Shown: positions 1 to 8,022, numbered from the stretch's first letter. The stretch: DNA of 48,357 nt from Aeromonas lusitana (GCF_002812985.1 NZ_PGCP01000008.1:17510-65866); one strand, 5' to 3'. Notes: a model not told the origin generated them from the letters alone. Translations and numbers: made by a program.

Positions 1-1024
1 CCTGACCGTCGACCGTGTTGTTGGTCTGGGTGATGTCGGCGGCGCCGCCGTTGAGCTGAGAATCGTCCATCAGATCGATCTGCTCGAAGTAGTAGCGCAC
101 CCGGCTGTCGAAGTGTTCCCAGCGGCCGTTGTGGCTCACGCCCAGGCTCAGGCGATCCAGGTTCTGGATGTTGTGGGGGGTGGCCGGCGCGGTCGGGGCA
201 CGGGGCACGTTGTTGAAGTAGCTGTCCATGTCGTTCTGGTTGTAGCCCAGATCGAATTCGATGTCCTGATTGTCGGCAACCAGCCACTTCAGGCCGGTCA
301 GCACGTTGACCACTTCGCGTTTTTCCAGGGCATCGGCGTCCGGGTTGTTGGACTGATCGCTCTTCCAGCGATCGCGCTGATAGCCTTCGACCACTATGTT
401 GCCGAGCAGCTTGTTGTCGATGAGAGCTCCGGACACATAGGCGCTGCCCTGGTTGGCGTCACCGCCGTCACCCTTGGTCGGCATGCTGTGGGTGTAGCCG
501 ACGGCAGCCTCTGTCTTCTCGGTGGCCTGGCGCAGGATCACGTTGACCACGCCGCCCAGTGCATCGGCACCGTACAGGGAGGAAACCGGGCCACGAATGA
601 CTTCGATGCGCTCGATGGCCGCCATGGGGATGGAGCTCAAGTCAAAGTCGTTGCCGTAGGCGCTGCCCAGGGTCTCACGGGCGTTGACGCGCTTGCCGTT
701 GATCAGCAGCAGGGTGTAGTCGCCGCCCATGCCACGGATCTTGATCTCGTTACGGCCTGTGGGGTTGGTGGCGATGATGTTGACACCCGGCACGTGCTTG
801 AGCGCATCGCCGATGTTGTTCACGTTCATCTTGTCGATGTCGGCGCGGGTCACCACGGAGACGCTGGCCGGGGCGGTGAACTCGGTGTGCTTGGTCTGGG
901 TGGCGGTGACCACCATGGTCTCGTTGGCCTTGACCGATTCGGCCTGGGCCAGACCCGGCAGGGCCATCAGCCCGAGGGAGAGCAGGATGGGGTTTAATTT
1001 GAATACGCCGTGCTGCAACTGCAT
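1..1024 (-). CDS. TonB-dependent outer-membrane receptor, catecholate siderophore (CirA/FepA) type, N-terminal part
   Basis: The gene runs off the left edge; about 341 N-terminal codons are present. The product would be an outer-membrane gated channel importing a ferric siderophore with energy from TonB. Seen: a signal peptide of ~28 residues ending in LAQA, a TonB box (ETMVVTA) right after it, and a plug domain with IRGMGGDYTLLLINGKRV and IEVIRGPVSSLYGADALGGVVN, both typical of the CirA/FepA group. The start is the ATG at 1022-1024. It lies 59 bp downstream of the MFS gene on the same strand with no terminator between, so it is probably the second gene of that Fur-regulated operon. The substrate cannot be fixed from the sequence; colicin-receptor-like or catecholate specificity is inference. 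Confidence 0.9.
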   Translation of the reverse strand, partial: MQLQHGVFKLNPILLSLGLMALPGLAQAESVKANETMVVTATQTKHTEFTAPASVSVVTRADIDKMNVNNIGDALKHVPGVNIIATNPTGRNEIKIRGMGGDYTLLLINGKRVNARETLGSAYGNDFDLSSIPMAAIERIEVIRGPVSSLYGADALGGVVNVILRQATEKTEAAVGYTHSMPTKGDGGDANQGSAYVSGALIDNKLLGNIVVEGYQRDRWKSDQSNNPDADALEKREVVNVLTGLKWLVADNQDIEFDLGYNQNDMDSYFNNVPRAPTAPATPHNIQNLDRLSLGVSHNGRWEHFDSRVRYYFEQIDLMDDSQLNGGAADITQTNNTVDGQ

Positions 1025-1083
1025 TGTTAAAGCTCCATGAAAAAACAGAGGTTATTTGGTCCGGGCTCTTCTGGTCCGGCTGC

Positions 1084-2322
1084 TCACTGACTTCCTTGTC
1101 TGGCGGTGCCAGACGCGGGGTTATTGTTATTCTTTATCCGCTCCAGCCCCCGAATGAGGAACCAGACGCCGGCGCAGGCCAGCAGGCCGCAGGCGATATT
1201 GACTGAGGCGAGTTCGGTGAAACCGTGCAGGGCCCCGCTCTCATCCGAGACGAGGTATCTGGCCGACAGCAGGCTGCCGAGCCCGGCCGCCACATTGGTG
1301 ACAGTGCCCTGGAATGACATGAAGGCGGCGCGCTGATGGGGGGCCGGTATGCCCGCCGTGACGGCCAGCGTGGTGCTGGCGCGTGCTGAGCTCAGCGCCA
1401 TGAAGAGGGTAAACAGCAGGTAGACGGGCAGACCTACCGGCAGGGCGAAGCCGAGCAGGGTCACCAGGGCCAGCGCCAGGCTGGTGATCAGGATGGCGCC
1501 CTGGGCACGGCCTTGATCTATCCAGCCGCCGCACAGGCGCATGGTGGCCATGCTGGCGAGGCCACCGCACAGGTAGAGGGCGGCGATCTGCTCCCGGGGG
1601 AAGCCCAGGTTGAACTGGAAATAGTTCGCAAAGTGCGGGATCAGCAGGAAGTGGCCGAACATCTGCAGGCACAGAATACCCAGGGCCCCCTGACACAGGG
1701 GGGAGGCGAGCAGCTGGCGCAGGCCCTTGCCATGGGGGGCAGGAGTGACCGGCAAGGAGGGCAGCAGACGGCTGCTCACCAGGGCCAGCAGCAGACCACT
1801 TGCGCCAAACAGCAGGAAGGGGCTCTGCCAGCCGAGCCACTGGGCCAGGGTCAGGGCGACGGGCACCACCAGGATGGCGGCCAGCGAAAACGCCATGCCC
1901 ACGTAGGCGAGGCGGCGTCCCCGCTCGGCAGGCGGCACCAGATCCAGCACGGCGGCCATCAGGATGGCGGTGAGCGGACCCGCCACGCAGCCGGAGAGGA
2001 TGAACAGCACCAGCAGTTGCTGGCTGTTTTGCACCAGGGCGCAGGCCATCAGCAGCAGGAAGCGCAGGGTCAGCAGCAGCAACAGGGCGGGTTTGCGATT
2101 GAAGCGATCGAGCCAGGGAGCGGCCAGGATCCCCATCAGTGCCGCCCCCAGGGTGGCGCCGCCACTGAAGTAACCTGTCTGCTCCGGCGCCATGCCGAGG
2201 CTGGTCACCAGATCCGGGCCAAGGGGCATCACCATCATCATGCTACCCATGGAGAGCATGTTGATCAGCAGGGCCAGGTGGATGGTGGCAGGGGTGCTGG
2301 AGACGACAGGATCTGGCTTCAT
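1084..2322 (-). CDS. Major facilitator superfamily transporter, DHA1-like, iron-regulated
   Basis: A 412-residue, ~12-helix MFS permease. Seen: many hydrophobic segments and the loop 2-3 signature region GAALMGILAAPWLDRFNRKPALL at about residues 63-85. An in-frame ATG exists 72 nt further upstream (2394), but it would place the Fur box inside the coding start, so the ATG at 2320-2322 (MKPDPVV) is preferred; its Shine-Dalgarno is weak. It is the first gene before a siderophore receptor on the same strand and is preceded by a Fur-like site. The context suggests siderophore export or inner-membrane uptake. That role is inference; the sequence alone says only proton-coupled transport. Confidence 0.85.
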   Translation of the reverse strand: MKPDPVVSSTPATIHLALLINMLSMGSMMMVMPLGPDLVTSLGMAPEQTGYFSGGATLGAALMGILAAPWLDRFNRKPALLLLLTLRFLLLMACALVQNSQQLLVLFILSGCVAGPLTAILMAAVLDLVPPAERGRRLAYVGMAFSLAAILVVPVALTLAQWLGWQSPFLLFGASGLLLALVSSRLLPSLPVTPAPHGKGLRQLLASPLCQGALGILCLQMFGHFLLIPHFANYFQFNLGFPREQIAALYLCGGLASMATMRLCGGWIDQGRAQGAILITSLALALVTLLGFALPVGLPVYLLFTLFMALSSARASTTLAVTAGIPAPHQRAAFMSFQGTVTNVAAGLGSLLSARYLVSDESGALHGFTELASVNIACGLLACAGVWFLIRGLERIKNNNNPASGTARQGSQ

Positions 2323-2379
2323 CAGAGGCTGACTCAAAAAAATGAGTCCGAATTGTATCCGAGCGATCCTATTGTGACA

Positions 2380-2398
2380 ACAAATGATAACCATTTTT
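2380..2398 (-). promoter_or_regulatory. Putative Fur box upstream of the MFS-receptor operon
   Basis: ACAAATGATAACCATTTTT matches the 19-bp Fur consensus GATAATGATAATCATTATC at 13 positions, with an intact TGATAA core. It lies 58-76 bp upstream of the chosen MFS start, in an AT-rich stretch. Iron repression of the operon is inferred. Confidence 0.6.
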
Positions 2399-2587
2399 AT
2401 TTGCGTTTTTTCATCTTCTTATGAGTCTTTTGTGGCCCGAGGTGATAAGGGTCTGAATGAGTGCCAATCTGCTCTGGCAATCGTTAAGCGATGGAGGGAC
2501 CAGATAACTTGGTTGGGTCGGCGATGGCGCGCTCGGGGGGGATGATGACACACTGTCATGAGACCGCATTTGAAGGGGGAGGCGATG

Positions 2588-3340
2588 ATGAAAGCGTGGC
2601 GATGGATCCTGGTGTGGTGCTGCGTGGGGCTCTGGGCCTTGCCCCTGCGAGCCGAGGTGAAGGTGGTGCCCGTGTTCGAGGCCGAGGCCATGGTGCAGAC
2701 CTTGAAAGAGATCTACCCGGATCTCGGGGTGAGCGCCATGGGCAACCAGCTGGTGCTAAGCGGCACCTCCGCCCAGTTGCAGGAGGCCGAGACCCTGCTG
2801 ACCAAGCTCAACCAACCGCCCCAGAGTCTGCTCATCGAGTGGCGGGTGGCGGGGGCGTCAAACAGTCAGCAACTGGGGGTGGGCATCGGCAATGACAACG
2901 CCAAACGGCAGTGGCTGATGGAGGGGGGCGCAGAGGATTATCAGCGTACCCAGCAGGACAACTGGCAGGTGCGGGGCCTCTCGGGACGGCCCGTGCTGCT
3001 GCAGATGGGCTCCTATCAGCCGGTCACCTTCTACCGTTGGCAGGGTGGCCGCGTGGTGGGCATGGTACCGCTGATAAACGGCCTCTACGCCACCGCTACC
3101 CTGGTGGGGGAGCGGGTGCAGATAGCCCTTAGCAGCGAGCAGGTCAGGCTGGAGCGAGGCGACATCAAGACCGGCCAGAGCGCCACCGAGGTGAGCGGCT
3201 CGCCGGGAGAGTGGCTGACGGTGGGGGAGCTCTCCACCACTCAGAGCAGTCAGGGGGCCGAGCTTTCGAACCAGTCCCAGATCGGAGTGGCCAGTGGCGG
3301 TGAGCGCCAGACCCTGCAGATCCGGGTCACTCGCCAATGA
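2588..3340 (+). CDS. Small periplasmic secretin-domain-like protein
   Basis: About 250 residues with a signal peptide (MKAWRWILV... cleaved near LRAEV). Residues ~22-65 (VVPVFEAEAMVQTLKEIYPD ... LVLSGTSAQLQEAETLLTKL) resemble the KH-like N domain of type II/III secretins. The C-terminal half is rich in beta-strand-like sequence and ends in a Ser/Thr-rich region (GEWLTVGELSTTQSSQGAEL) that loosely resembles secretin-core text. It is far too short for a full secretin, and no secretion or pilus genes are next to it. Two adjacent ATGs occur (2585, 2588); the GGAGG at 2578-2582 is better spaced for 2588. A role in assembly of an envelope machine encoded elsewhere is only a guess. Confidence 0.75.
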   Translation: MKAWRWILVWCCVGLWALPLRAEVKVVPVFEAEAMVQTLKEIYPDLGVSAMGNQLVLSGTSAQLQEAETLLTKLNQPPQSLLIEWRVAGASNSQQLGVGIGNDNAKRQWLMEGGAEDYQRTQQDNWQVRGLSGRPVLLQMGSYQPVTFYRWQGGRVVGMVPLINGLYATATLVGERVQIALSSEQVRLERGDIKTGQSATEVSGSPGEWLTVGELSTTQSSQGAELSNQSQIGVASGGERQTLQIRVTRQ

Positions 3341-3360
3341 TGAGGGTTGCGGGCACTGTG

Positions 3361-3376
3361 ATGGGCGCGAGCCCAT
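3361..3376. terminator. Short hairpin between convergent genes
   Basis: ATGGGC-GCGA-GCCCAT lies between the converging ends of the secretin-like and DUF2919 genes. There is no U-run, so it is only a weak terminator candidate. Confidence 0.3.
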
Positions 3377-3378
3377 GA

Positions 3379-3873
3379 TCACTTGCCAGTGTCAGCCCCG
3401 ATCACCGTCTGGACGTGAGGCTCATCGACCGCGTATTCCCGCAGTTGGCGGCTCTTTAGCAGATACCAGAGTGCCCACAGGCTGCCGATCAGCACCAGAG
3501 CGGTCGGCCAGCTGAACGACCACTTCTGCAGATTGAGGCTGTGCAGTTGCAGCGTCAGGCCGCTCAGGGTGGAGCAGAGCAGCAGGCCGCGGCTGCGGCG
3601 CCTGAGCCAGGCACGGACGCTGTGGGTCTTCTGATGAGTGCCGCCGTAGGCGAGCAGCGCCAGCATGGCGGGCAAGTCGCTCAGAAGGCCGAGATAGAGG
3701 CTCATCCGATCCGGGTAGAAGAGGGTCAGGATCTCGCTGCCACTCTCGCGGGTCACCCCCGCCATCAGAAACAGCCAGACCGAGCGGGTCAGCAAGAGGG
3801 CGATGGGCCAGAACCAGATCGGCGGACGCAACTGACCGTGATCGTCATATCGGTGTTCGGGATAGAGGGTCAT
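3379..3873 (-). CDS. DUF2919 family inner-membrane protein (YfeZ-like)
   Basis: A 164-residue protein with about four hydrophobic segments. The N-terminus carries the family-like text YDDHGQLRPPIWFW, and the body has paired helices (ALLLTRSVWLFLMAGV, LGLLSDLPAMLALLAY). It resembles E. coli YfeZ, an inner-membrane protein of unknown function. The ATG at 3871-3873 is preferred to one 21 nt upstream because DUF2919 proteins begin close to the YDxHG motif; a GGAG lies somewhat far upstream. It is convergent with the secretin-like gene and downstream of corA, with a hairpin between. Confidence 0.7.
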   Translation of the reverse strand: MTLYPEHRYDDHGQLRPPIWFWPIALLLTRSVWLFLMAGVTRESGSEILTLFYPDRMSLYLGLLSDLPAMLALLAYGGTHQKTHSVRAWLRRRSRGLLLCSTLSGLTLQLHSLNLQKWSFSWPTALVLIGSLWALWYLLKSRQLREYAVDEPHVQTVIGADTGK

Positions 3874-3967
3874 AGGGCCCGGTCTGCTCCGCATTGGGCG
3901 AGTGATACCAAGGGATATGGGGCAGGGGGGAGGGCTTTACAAGGTGAGGGAGGGGCAGGAATTAATC

Positions 3968-3984
3968 GGGGAGCCTGGCTCCCC
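3968..3984 (-). terminator. Probable corA terminator
   Basis: GGGGAGC-CTG-GCTCCCC just past the corA stop. On the minus strand it is followed by GATTAATTCC, a weak U-rich tail. Confidence 0.45.
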
Positions 3985-4010
3985 CATTCACATCCCTTGT
4001 CCTGGTTGGC

Positions 4011-4958
4011 TTACAACCAGCCCTTGCGCTTGAAGAAGAGGCCGGTGCCGAGCGACGACATCACCATCAGTACCAGGGAGAGGGGATAACCATATTCCCA
4101 GGCGAGCTCAGGCATGCGGCCGAAGTTCATGCCGTAGATGCTGGCGATAAGGGTCGGCGGCAGGAAGATCACCGCGGCGACCGAGAAGATCTTGATCACC
4201 TTGTTCTGCTCCAGATTGGTCACCCCCATGGAGGCCTCCAGCTGGAAGTTGATCTTGTCGAACAGGAACTGGGTGTGGGGCAGCAGGGACTCAACGTCGT
4301 GGAGCATCTCGTCGATCCACTTGTTCTGCTCGCTGGTCATGCGCTGGCGCAGGCTGCGTTTGAGAAAGCGCAGGGCGCGGCGGGTATCGTGCAGGGAGAG
4401 ACGGATCTGGCCATTGGCCTCTTCCTGGGCCATCAGCTCTTTGAGCATGGGATTGATCTGATCCGGTTCAAAAATCTGGTCCGCGGTGTTTTCCAGGGTT
4501 TTGTAACCATCTTCGATGAGATCGGAGAGATATTCTACTTTCAGATTCTGTACTTCCAGCAGAATATCCAGCGCATCTTCCACCTCGAGGCGGTCCTGGC
4601 GCATGTAGTGACGCAGCAGGCGCACCAGGCCGATGTCATCCTCGCGGATGCTGATCAGCAGGTTGTGGCGCAGGGTAAAGGAGACGTGAACACCCTTGGT
4701 GTCGCGACCGATCCGCTGGGGAAACAGGGAGTGGATGTGCAGACCGTCGGTGTCCCAATAGAAGCGGGCAGACGCCTCGATATCGTCCAGCTCCTCCTTG
4801 TCCGGTACCTCCTCCAGGAACAGGCCCGTCAACCATTCTCGCTCCGCCGTGTCCGGCTTGTAGGCATCCAGCCAGACAGTGTTGTCGGGGACTATGTCGT
4901 CCGGCCCGAGCGTCACTATGTCCAGCACCTTGTTATTGAGAATGTAGGCGGTGATCAT
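4011..4958 (-). CDS. corA: Magnesium/cobalt transport protein CorA
   Basis: A 315-residue homopentameric Mg2+ channel of the inner membrane. Seen: the invariant selectivity motif YGMNFGRMPEL with GMN at residues 276-278, between two C-terminal membrane segments (IFSVAAVIFLPPTLIAS and YPLSLVLMVMSSLGTGLFF), and a basic tail KRKGW. The long N-terminal part is the acidic and helical cytoplasmic funnel (VPDKEELDDIEASARF). Length matches E. coli CorA (316). Its start has a strong AAGGGGGG Shine-Dalgarno. It appears to be a single-gene unit. Confidence 0.96.
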   Translation of the reverse strand: MITAYILNNKVLDIVTLGPDDIVPDNTVWLDAYKPDTAEREWLTGLFLEEVPDKEELDDIEASARFYWDTDGLHIHSLFPQRIGRDTKGVHVSFTLRHNLLISIREDDIGLVRLLRHYMRQDRLEVEDALDILLEVQNLKVEYLSDLIEDGYKTLENTADQIFEPDQINPMLKELMAQEEANGQIRLSLHDTRRALRFLKRSLRQRMTSEQNKWIDEMLHDVESLLPHTQFLFDKINFQLEASMGVTNLEQNKVIKIFSVAAVIFLPPTLIASIYGMNFGRMPELAWEYGYPLSLVLMVMSSLGTGLFFKRKGWL

Positions 4959-5297
4959 CTGTCCCCCCTTAAGAAGTCGTGGGTAATCAGGGATGGTTGC
5001 ACAGGTTCATGCGGCCCTAGATCGCACAGAAAGCGATCCCATGAAATAGCATAACGAGGCCGATGGATAACCTGAATGCGGCGAACTATACAGGGGCGCG
5101 CCGCGCTTGTCAGGGCCTATTCATCAGGGGTTCAGCCTGTTCGCTCAAAAAAGCGGCGAGGTCGGATCAGCGGATCCGGGCTCGAAAGCGGGGATCCGCT
5201 GCTCAGTGCTTGGACTTGTGTCACCAGGATCTGAAGGCCGCGGAGTGGGGAGCGCGTTTCCGCGCCTCACCGCTGTTCTATCTGAGCCATATCCCAA
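4959..5297. other. Non-coding stretch between corA and the ETF-QO tail
   Basis: It holds the corA promoter region nearest 4959. Short frames here have no family resemblance. I see no RNA gene or mobile element. Confidence 0.5.
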
Positions 5298-5385
5298 CAT
5301 ATTGGGGTAGTTGGGGTCCGAGCCTCCCTGGGGCGGGGTCCAGACGATGTTCTGGCACTGAGTCTCCTTAATGTCGCCAGTTTCC
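5298..5385 (-). pseudogene. Diverged duplicate of the ETF-QO C-terminal end
   Basis: Read on the minus strand, this segment encodes GDIKETQCQNIVW...GGSDPNYPNM, a copy of the last ~28 codons of the intact ETF-quinone oxidoreductase gene just upstream. It begins right after that gene's stop codon, in another frame, at an offset of 91 nt. It runs through the last Met without a stop. Several differences are synonymous (AAT/AAC, ATT/ATC), the cluster cysteine corresponding to C527 is glycine, and one Gly is Asp. This pattern fits a leftover tail from allele replacement better than a fresh slippage duplication, though that is inference. Confidence 0.75.
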
Positions 5386-7044
5386 TCACATATTGGGGTA
5401 GTTGGGACCCGAGCCTCCCTGGGGCGGGGTCCAGACAATATTCTGACTGGGATCCTTGATGTCACAGGTCTTGCAGTGAATGCAGTTGGCCGCATTGATC
5501 TGCAAGCGAGGCTGGTTATCCGCCCCCGGGATCTCGGTCTCTATTATCTCAAAGACGCCGGCCGGGCAGTAGCGCTGGGCGGGCTCGGCCCAGGTGGGCA
5601 GGTTGACCGCTACAGGTATGCTCGCATCCTGCAACTTGAGGTGGCAGGGCTGATCCTCGTCGTGGCTAGTGTTGGCGAGATAGACGGAAGAGAGCTTGTC
5701 GAAGCTGAGCCTGCCATCTGGCTTGGGGTAAGGGATGGGCTGGCAGCGACTGGCCAGGCGCAGCTGGCGATAGTCCGGCTCCTTGTCCAATAGCGTCACG
5801 GGGGAGCCCTTGCCCCAGAGCCGCTGCTCCAGCCAGTTGAAGCCGCCCCCGAGCCAGGGACCCCAGCGATGCAGGGCGGCGCCGAAGTTGCGGGCAGCCT
5901 TGAGCTCACTCGCCAGCCAGCTCTGCTGCAGGGCATCGCCGAATTCGGCCAGATCCCGCCCTCCCTCGTCGCCACCGTGCAAACTCATGGCGACCGTGCT
6001 GGCCGCCAGCATGCCGGATTTCATGGCGGTGTGAATACCCTTGATGCGGGAGAAATCGAGCGTCCCTGCGTCACAGCCGATGAGCAGGCCGCCGGGGAAG
6101 TGCATGCGGGGCAGTGAATGCCAGCCCCCCTTGGTGATGGCACGGGCACCGTAGCTGATGCGCTCCCCCCCCTGCAGGGTCTGGGCGAGCAGGGGGTGGT
6201 GCTTGAGACGTTGAAACTCGTCGAACGGGCTGAGCCAAGGATTCTGGTAGTTGAGATCGACGATGAGGCCGACTGCCACCTGATTGCCTTCCAGATGATA
6301 GAGATAGAAGCCCCCCTGGCTCTTGTTGCCCCCATCCTCATTGAGGGGCCAGCCGCTGCCGTGCAGCACCCGGCCTGGGTGGGACTGGTCGGCGGGGACC
6401 TGCCACAGCTCCTTGAAGCCGATGGCATAGTGCTGCGGCTGGGCGCCGCTTTCCAGGTTGAACTCCTTGATGAGTTGCTTGCCCAGATGGCCGCGGGCCC
6501 CCTCCGCGAACAGGGTGTAGCGGCCATAGAGCGCCATGCCGGGCACGTGATCCGCCTTGGGGTTGCCATCTCTGTCCAGCCCGAGCTCCCCGGTGCTCAC
6601 CCCTCTTATCCTTCCATCCTCCAATATGAGTTCGCTGGCAGTGAAGCCGGGGTAGATCTCGACCCCGAGTGCTTCCGCCTCCCGGGCGAGCCAGCGGCAG
6701 AGGTTGCCGAGGCTGATGATGTGACAACCGTCGTTGTGCATGCGCGGCGGCACGGCCCAATCGGGCAGTTGCAGGGCACGGCTCTCGCTTTGCAGCAGGT
6801 GTACCCGATCGTCGCTCACCGCCACCCCGAGCGGTGCCTGTTGCCAGCGATCCGGCAGCAACTCCTTGAGGGTGACGGGGTCGAGCAGGGCGCCGGAGAG
6901 CAGGTGGGCCCCCACCTCGGCTCCTTTTTCCAGCAGGCAGACCGAGAGTGCGGGATCCTGTTGCTTGAGGGCGATGGCGGCACTCAGACCCGCCGGGCCG
7001 CCACCGACGATGACCACATCAAATTCCATTGCTTCGCGTTCCAT
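5386..7044 (-). CDS. Electron transfer flavoprotein-ubiquinone oxidoreductase
   Basis: A 552-residue membrane-associated FAD and [4Fe-4S] enzyme that passes electrons from reduced ETF to ubiquinone. Seen: an N-terminal dinucleotide-binding motif (VVIVGGGPAGLSAA, Gly14-Gly19), and cluster ligands C493 plus C521, C524 and C527 in CIHCKTC. The tail NYPNM is the normal family C-terminus, so the gene is complete. The first ATG follows AGAGG and is chosen; an internal Met at residue 6 is an alternative. It is divergent from etfB-etfA, its functional partners, across a 127-bp gap holding a LiuR-type palindrome, so the three are probably co-regulated. Confidence 0.95.
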   Translation of the reverse strand: MEREAMEFDVVIVGGGPAGLSAAIALKQQDPALSVCLLEKGAEVGAHLLSGALLDPVTLKELLPDRWQQAPLGVAVSDDRVHLLQSESRALQLPDWAVPPRMHNDGCHIISLGNLCRWLAREAEALGVEIYPGFTASELILEDGRIRGVSTGELGLDRDGNPKADHVPGMALYGRYTLFAEGARGHLGKQLIKEFNLESGAQPQHYAIGFKELWQVPADQSHPGRVLHGSGWPLNEDGGNKSQGGFYLYHLEGNQVAVGLIVDLNYQNPWLSPFDEFQRLKHHPLLAQTLQGGERISYGARAITKGGWHSLPRMHFPGGLLIGCDAGTLDFSRIKGIHTAMKSGMLAASTVAMSLHGGDEGGRDLAEFGDALQQSWLASELKAARNFGAALHRWGPWLGGGFNWLEQRLWGKGSPVTLLDKEPDYRQLRLASRCQPIPYPKPDGRLSFDKLSSVYLANTSHDEDQPCHLKLQDASIPVAVNLPTWAEPAQRYCPAGVFEIIETEIPGADNQPRLQINAANCIHCKTCDIKDPSQNIVWTPPQGGSGPNYPNM

Positions 7045-7085
7045 CTTGCCTCTGTGCTCGACTTGGCCTAGGGTAGTGCTGGTAG

Positions 7086-7101
7086 TTTACGTAAACGTAA
7101 A
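7086..7101. promoter_or_regulatory. LiuR-type operator between ETF-QO and etfB
   Basis: TTTACGTAAACGTAAA is a near-perfect palindrome (TTTACGT-AA-ACGTAAA) in the divergent promoter gap. It resembles sites of the MerR-family regulator LiuR, reported from comparative genomics to control branched-chain amino acid and ETF genes in gammaproteobacteria. The regulator assignment is inference. Confidence 0.6.
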
Positions 7102-7171
7102 CCATTTTGTCAGCATATAAAGTGCGGGAGTGCAAAATGGATTCACTCAACCGATACGAGGAATGACCGAC

Positions 7172-7924
7172 ATGAAGCTGCTGGTCGCTGTCAAACGGGT
7201 CGTCGACTTCAACGTCAAGGTCCGGGTCAAGAGCGATGGCTCCGATGTGGAGCTCGCCAATGTGAAGATGGGCATCAACCCGTTTTGTGAAATCGCGGTG
7301 GAGGAGGGGGTGAGGCTGCGGGAAGCCGGTTTGGCGAGCGAGCTGGTTGTGGTCACCTTCGGGCCAGAGGCCGCCGCCGAGCAGCTGCGCCATGCCCTGG
7401 CTCTGGGGGCGGATCGGGCGCTGCACTACGTGACTGACGAGACCCTGAGCCCCCTCAAGGTGGCCCAGGCATTGCAAAAATTGTGCGAACAGGAACAGCC
7501 GGGTCTGGTGCTGCTCGGCAAGCAGTCCATCGACTCCGACAACAACCAGGTGGGCCAGATGCTCTCCGCCCTCAATGACTGGCCGCTCGCCACCTTCGCT
7601 TCCGCCATCAAGCTGGTAGAGGGAGAGTTGCAGGTGACCCGAGAGATAGACGGTGGCCTCGAGACCCTCGGCATGCCCCTGCCCGCCGTGGTGACGGTGG
7701 ACTTGCGCCTGAACGAGCCGCGCTTTGCCTCCCTGCCCAACATCATGAAGGCCAAGCGCAAGCCGCTGGAGACTCAGCCCTTTGCGGCCCTCGGCCTCGA
7801 TGCCAAAAGCGAGATCCGGCTGCTCGGGGTGATGGCGCCCCCGGTGCGCAGTGCAGGGGTCAGGGTTGGCTCGGTGGACGAGCTGCTGAGCAAGCTCAGA
7901 AACGAAGCCAAGGTGCTGCCATGA
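7172..7924 (+). CDS. etfB: Electron transfer flavoprotein beta subunit
   Basis: A 250-residue AMP-binding small subunit of the soluble ETF dimer, which collects electrons from acyl-CoA and related dehydrogenases. Seen: N-terminus MKLLVAVKRVVDFNVKVRV, GINPFCEIAVEEGVRLRE, the ADRALHY nucleotide-binding region, and LGKQSIDSDNNQVGQMLS. The ATG at 7172 is preferred to 7163 because the GAGGA at 7158-7162 directly abuts 7163 but is 9 nt from 7172. The stop TGA overlaps the ATG of a 32-residue ORF (ATGA). The last codons (NEAKVLP) are echoed at the end of that ORF. Confidence 0.95.
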   Translation: MKLLVAVKRVVDFNVKVRVKSDGSDVELANVKMGINPFCEIAVEEGVRLREAGLASELVVVTFGPEAAAEQLRHALALGADRALHYVTDETLSPLKVAQALQKLCEQEQPGLVLLGKQSIDSDNNQVGQMLSALNDWPLATFASAIKLVEGELQVTREIDGGLETLGMPLPAVVTVDLRLNEPRFASLPNIMKAKRKPLETQPFAALGLDAKSEIRLLGVMAPPVRSAGVRVGSVDELLSKLRNEAKVLP

Positions 7925-8022
7925 GCGCCCGCTTGATGGTCAAGCTTTTGGGTGGCTGGCTCTTGGGTGGGGCTGGCGCGGTGAAACGGATTGGGAACGA
8001 CGTGAAGGTGCAGCCATGAGCG
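7901..8022 (+). repeat. Direct repeat bracketing the etfB-etfA spacer
   Basis: The 27-nt segments 7901-7927 and 7996-8022 agree at 23 positions and share AAGGTGC-GCCATGAGCG. Both contain an ATGA stop/start overlap. The offset is exactly 95 nt. An ancestral etfB-etfA junction with a direct ATGA overlap, split by an insertion or partial duplication, would give this arrangement. Confidence 0.7.
7921..8019 (+). CDS. 32-residue ORF linking etfB to etfA by ATGA overlaps
   Basis: Its ATG overlaps the etfB stop and its TGA overlaps the etfA start, so translation through all three could be coupled. The predicted peptide begins MSARLMVKLLGGWLLGGAGA, a short hydrophobic glycine-rich run that could span a membrane, followed by a basic segment (VKRIGN). 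Its last residues (NDVKVQP) mirror the EtfB end (NEAKVLP). It has no Shine-Dalgarno of its own, so expression would depend on coupling to etfB. It may be a genuine small protein, or only a frame kept open to preserve coupling. I do not recognise the family. Confidence 0.45.
   Translation: MSARLMVKLLGGWLLGGAGAVKRIGNDVKVQP

Noticed and set aside
5063..5371. Short plus-strand frames in the corA-ETF-QO gap
   Set aside because: They lack Shine-Dalgarno signals and family likeness, and overlap the ETF-QO tail duplicate.
6118..7071. A 317-codon plus-strand frame antisense to ETF-QO
   Set aside because: It is the complement of a clear, complete ETF-QO gene and has no family likeness.
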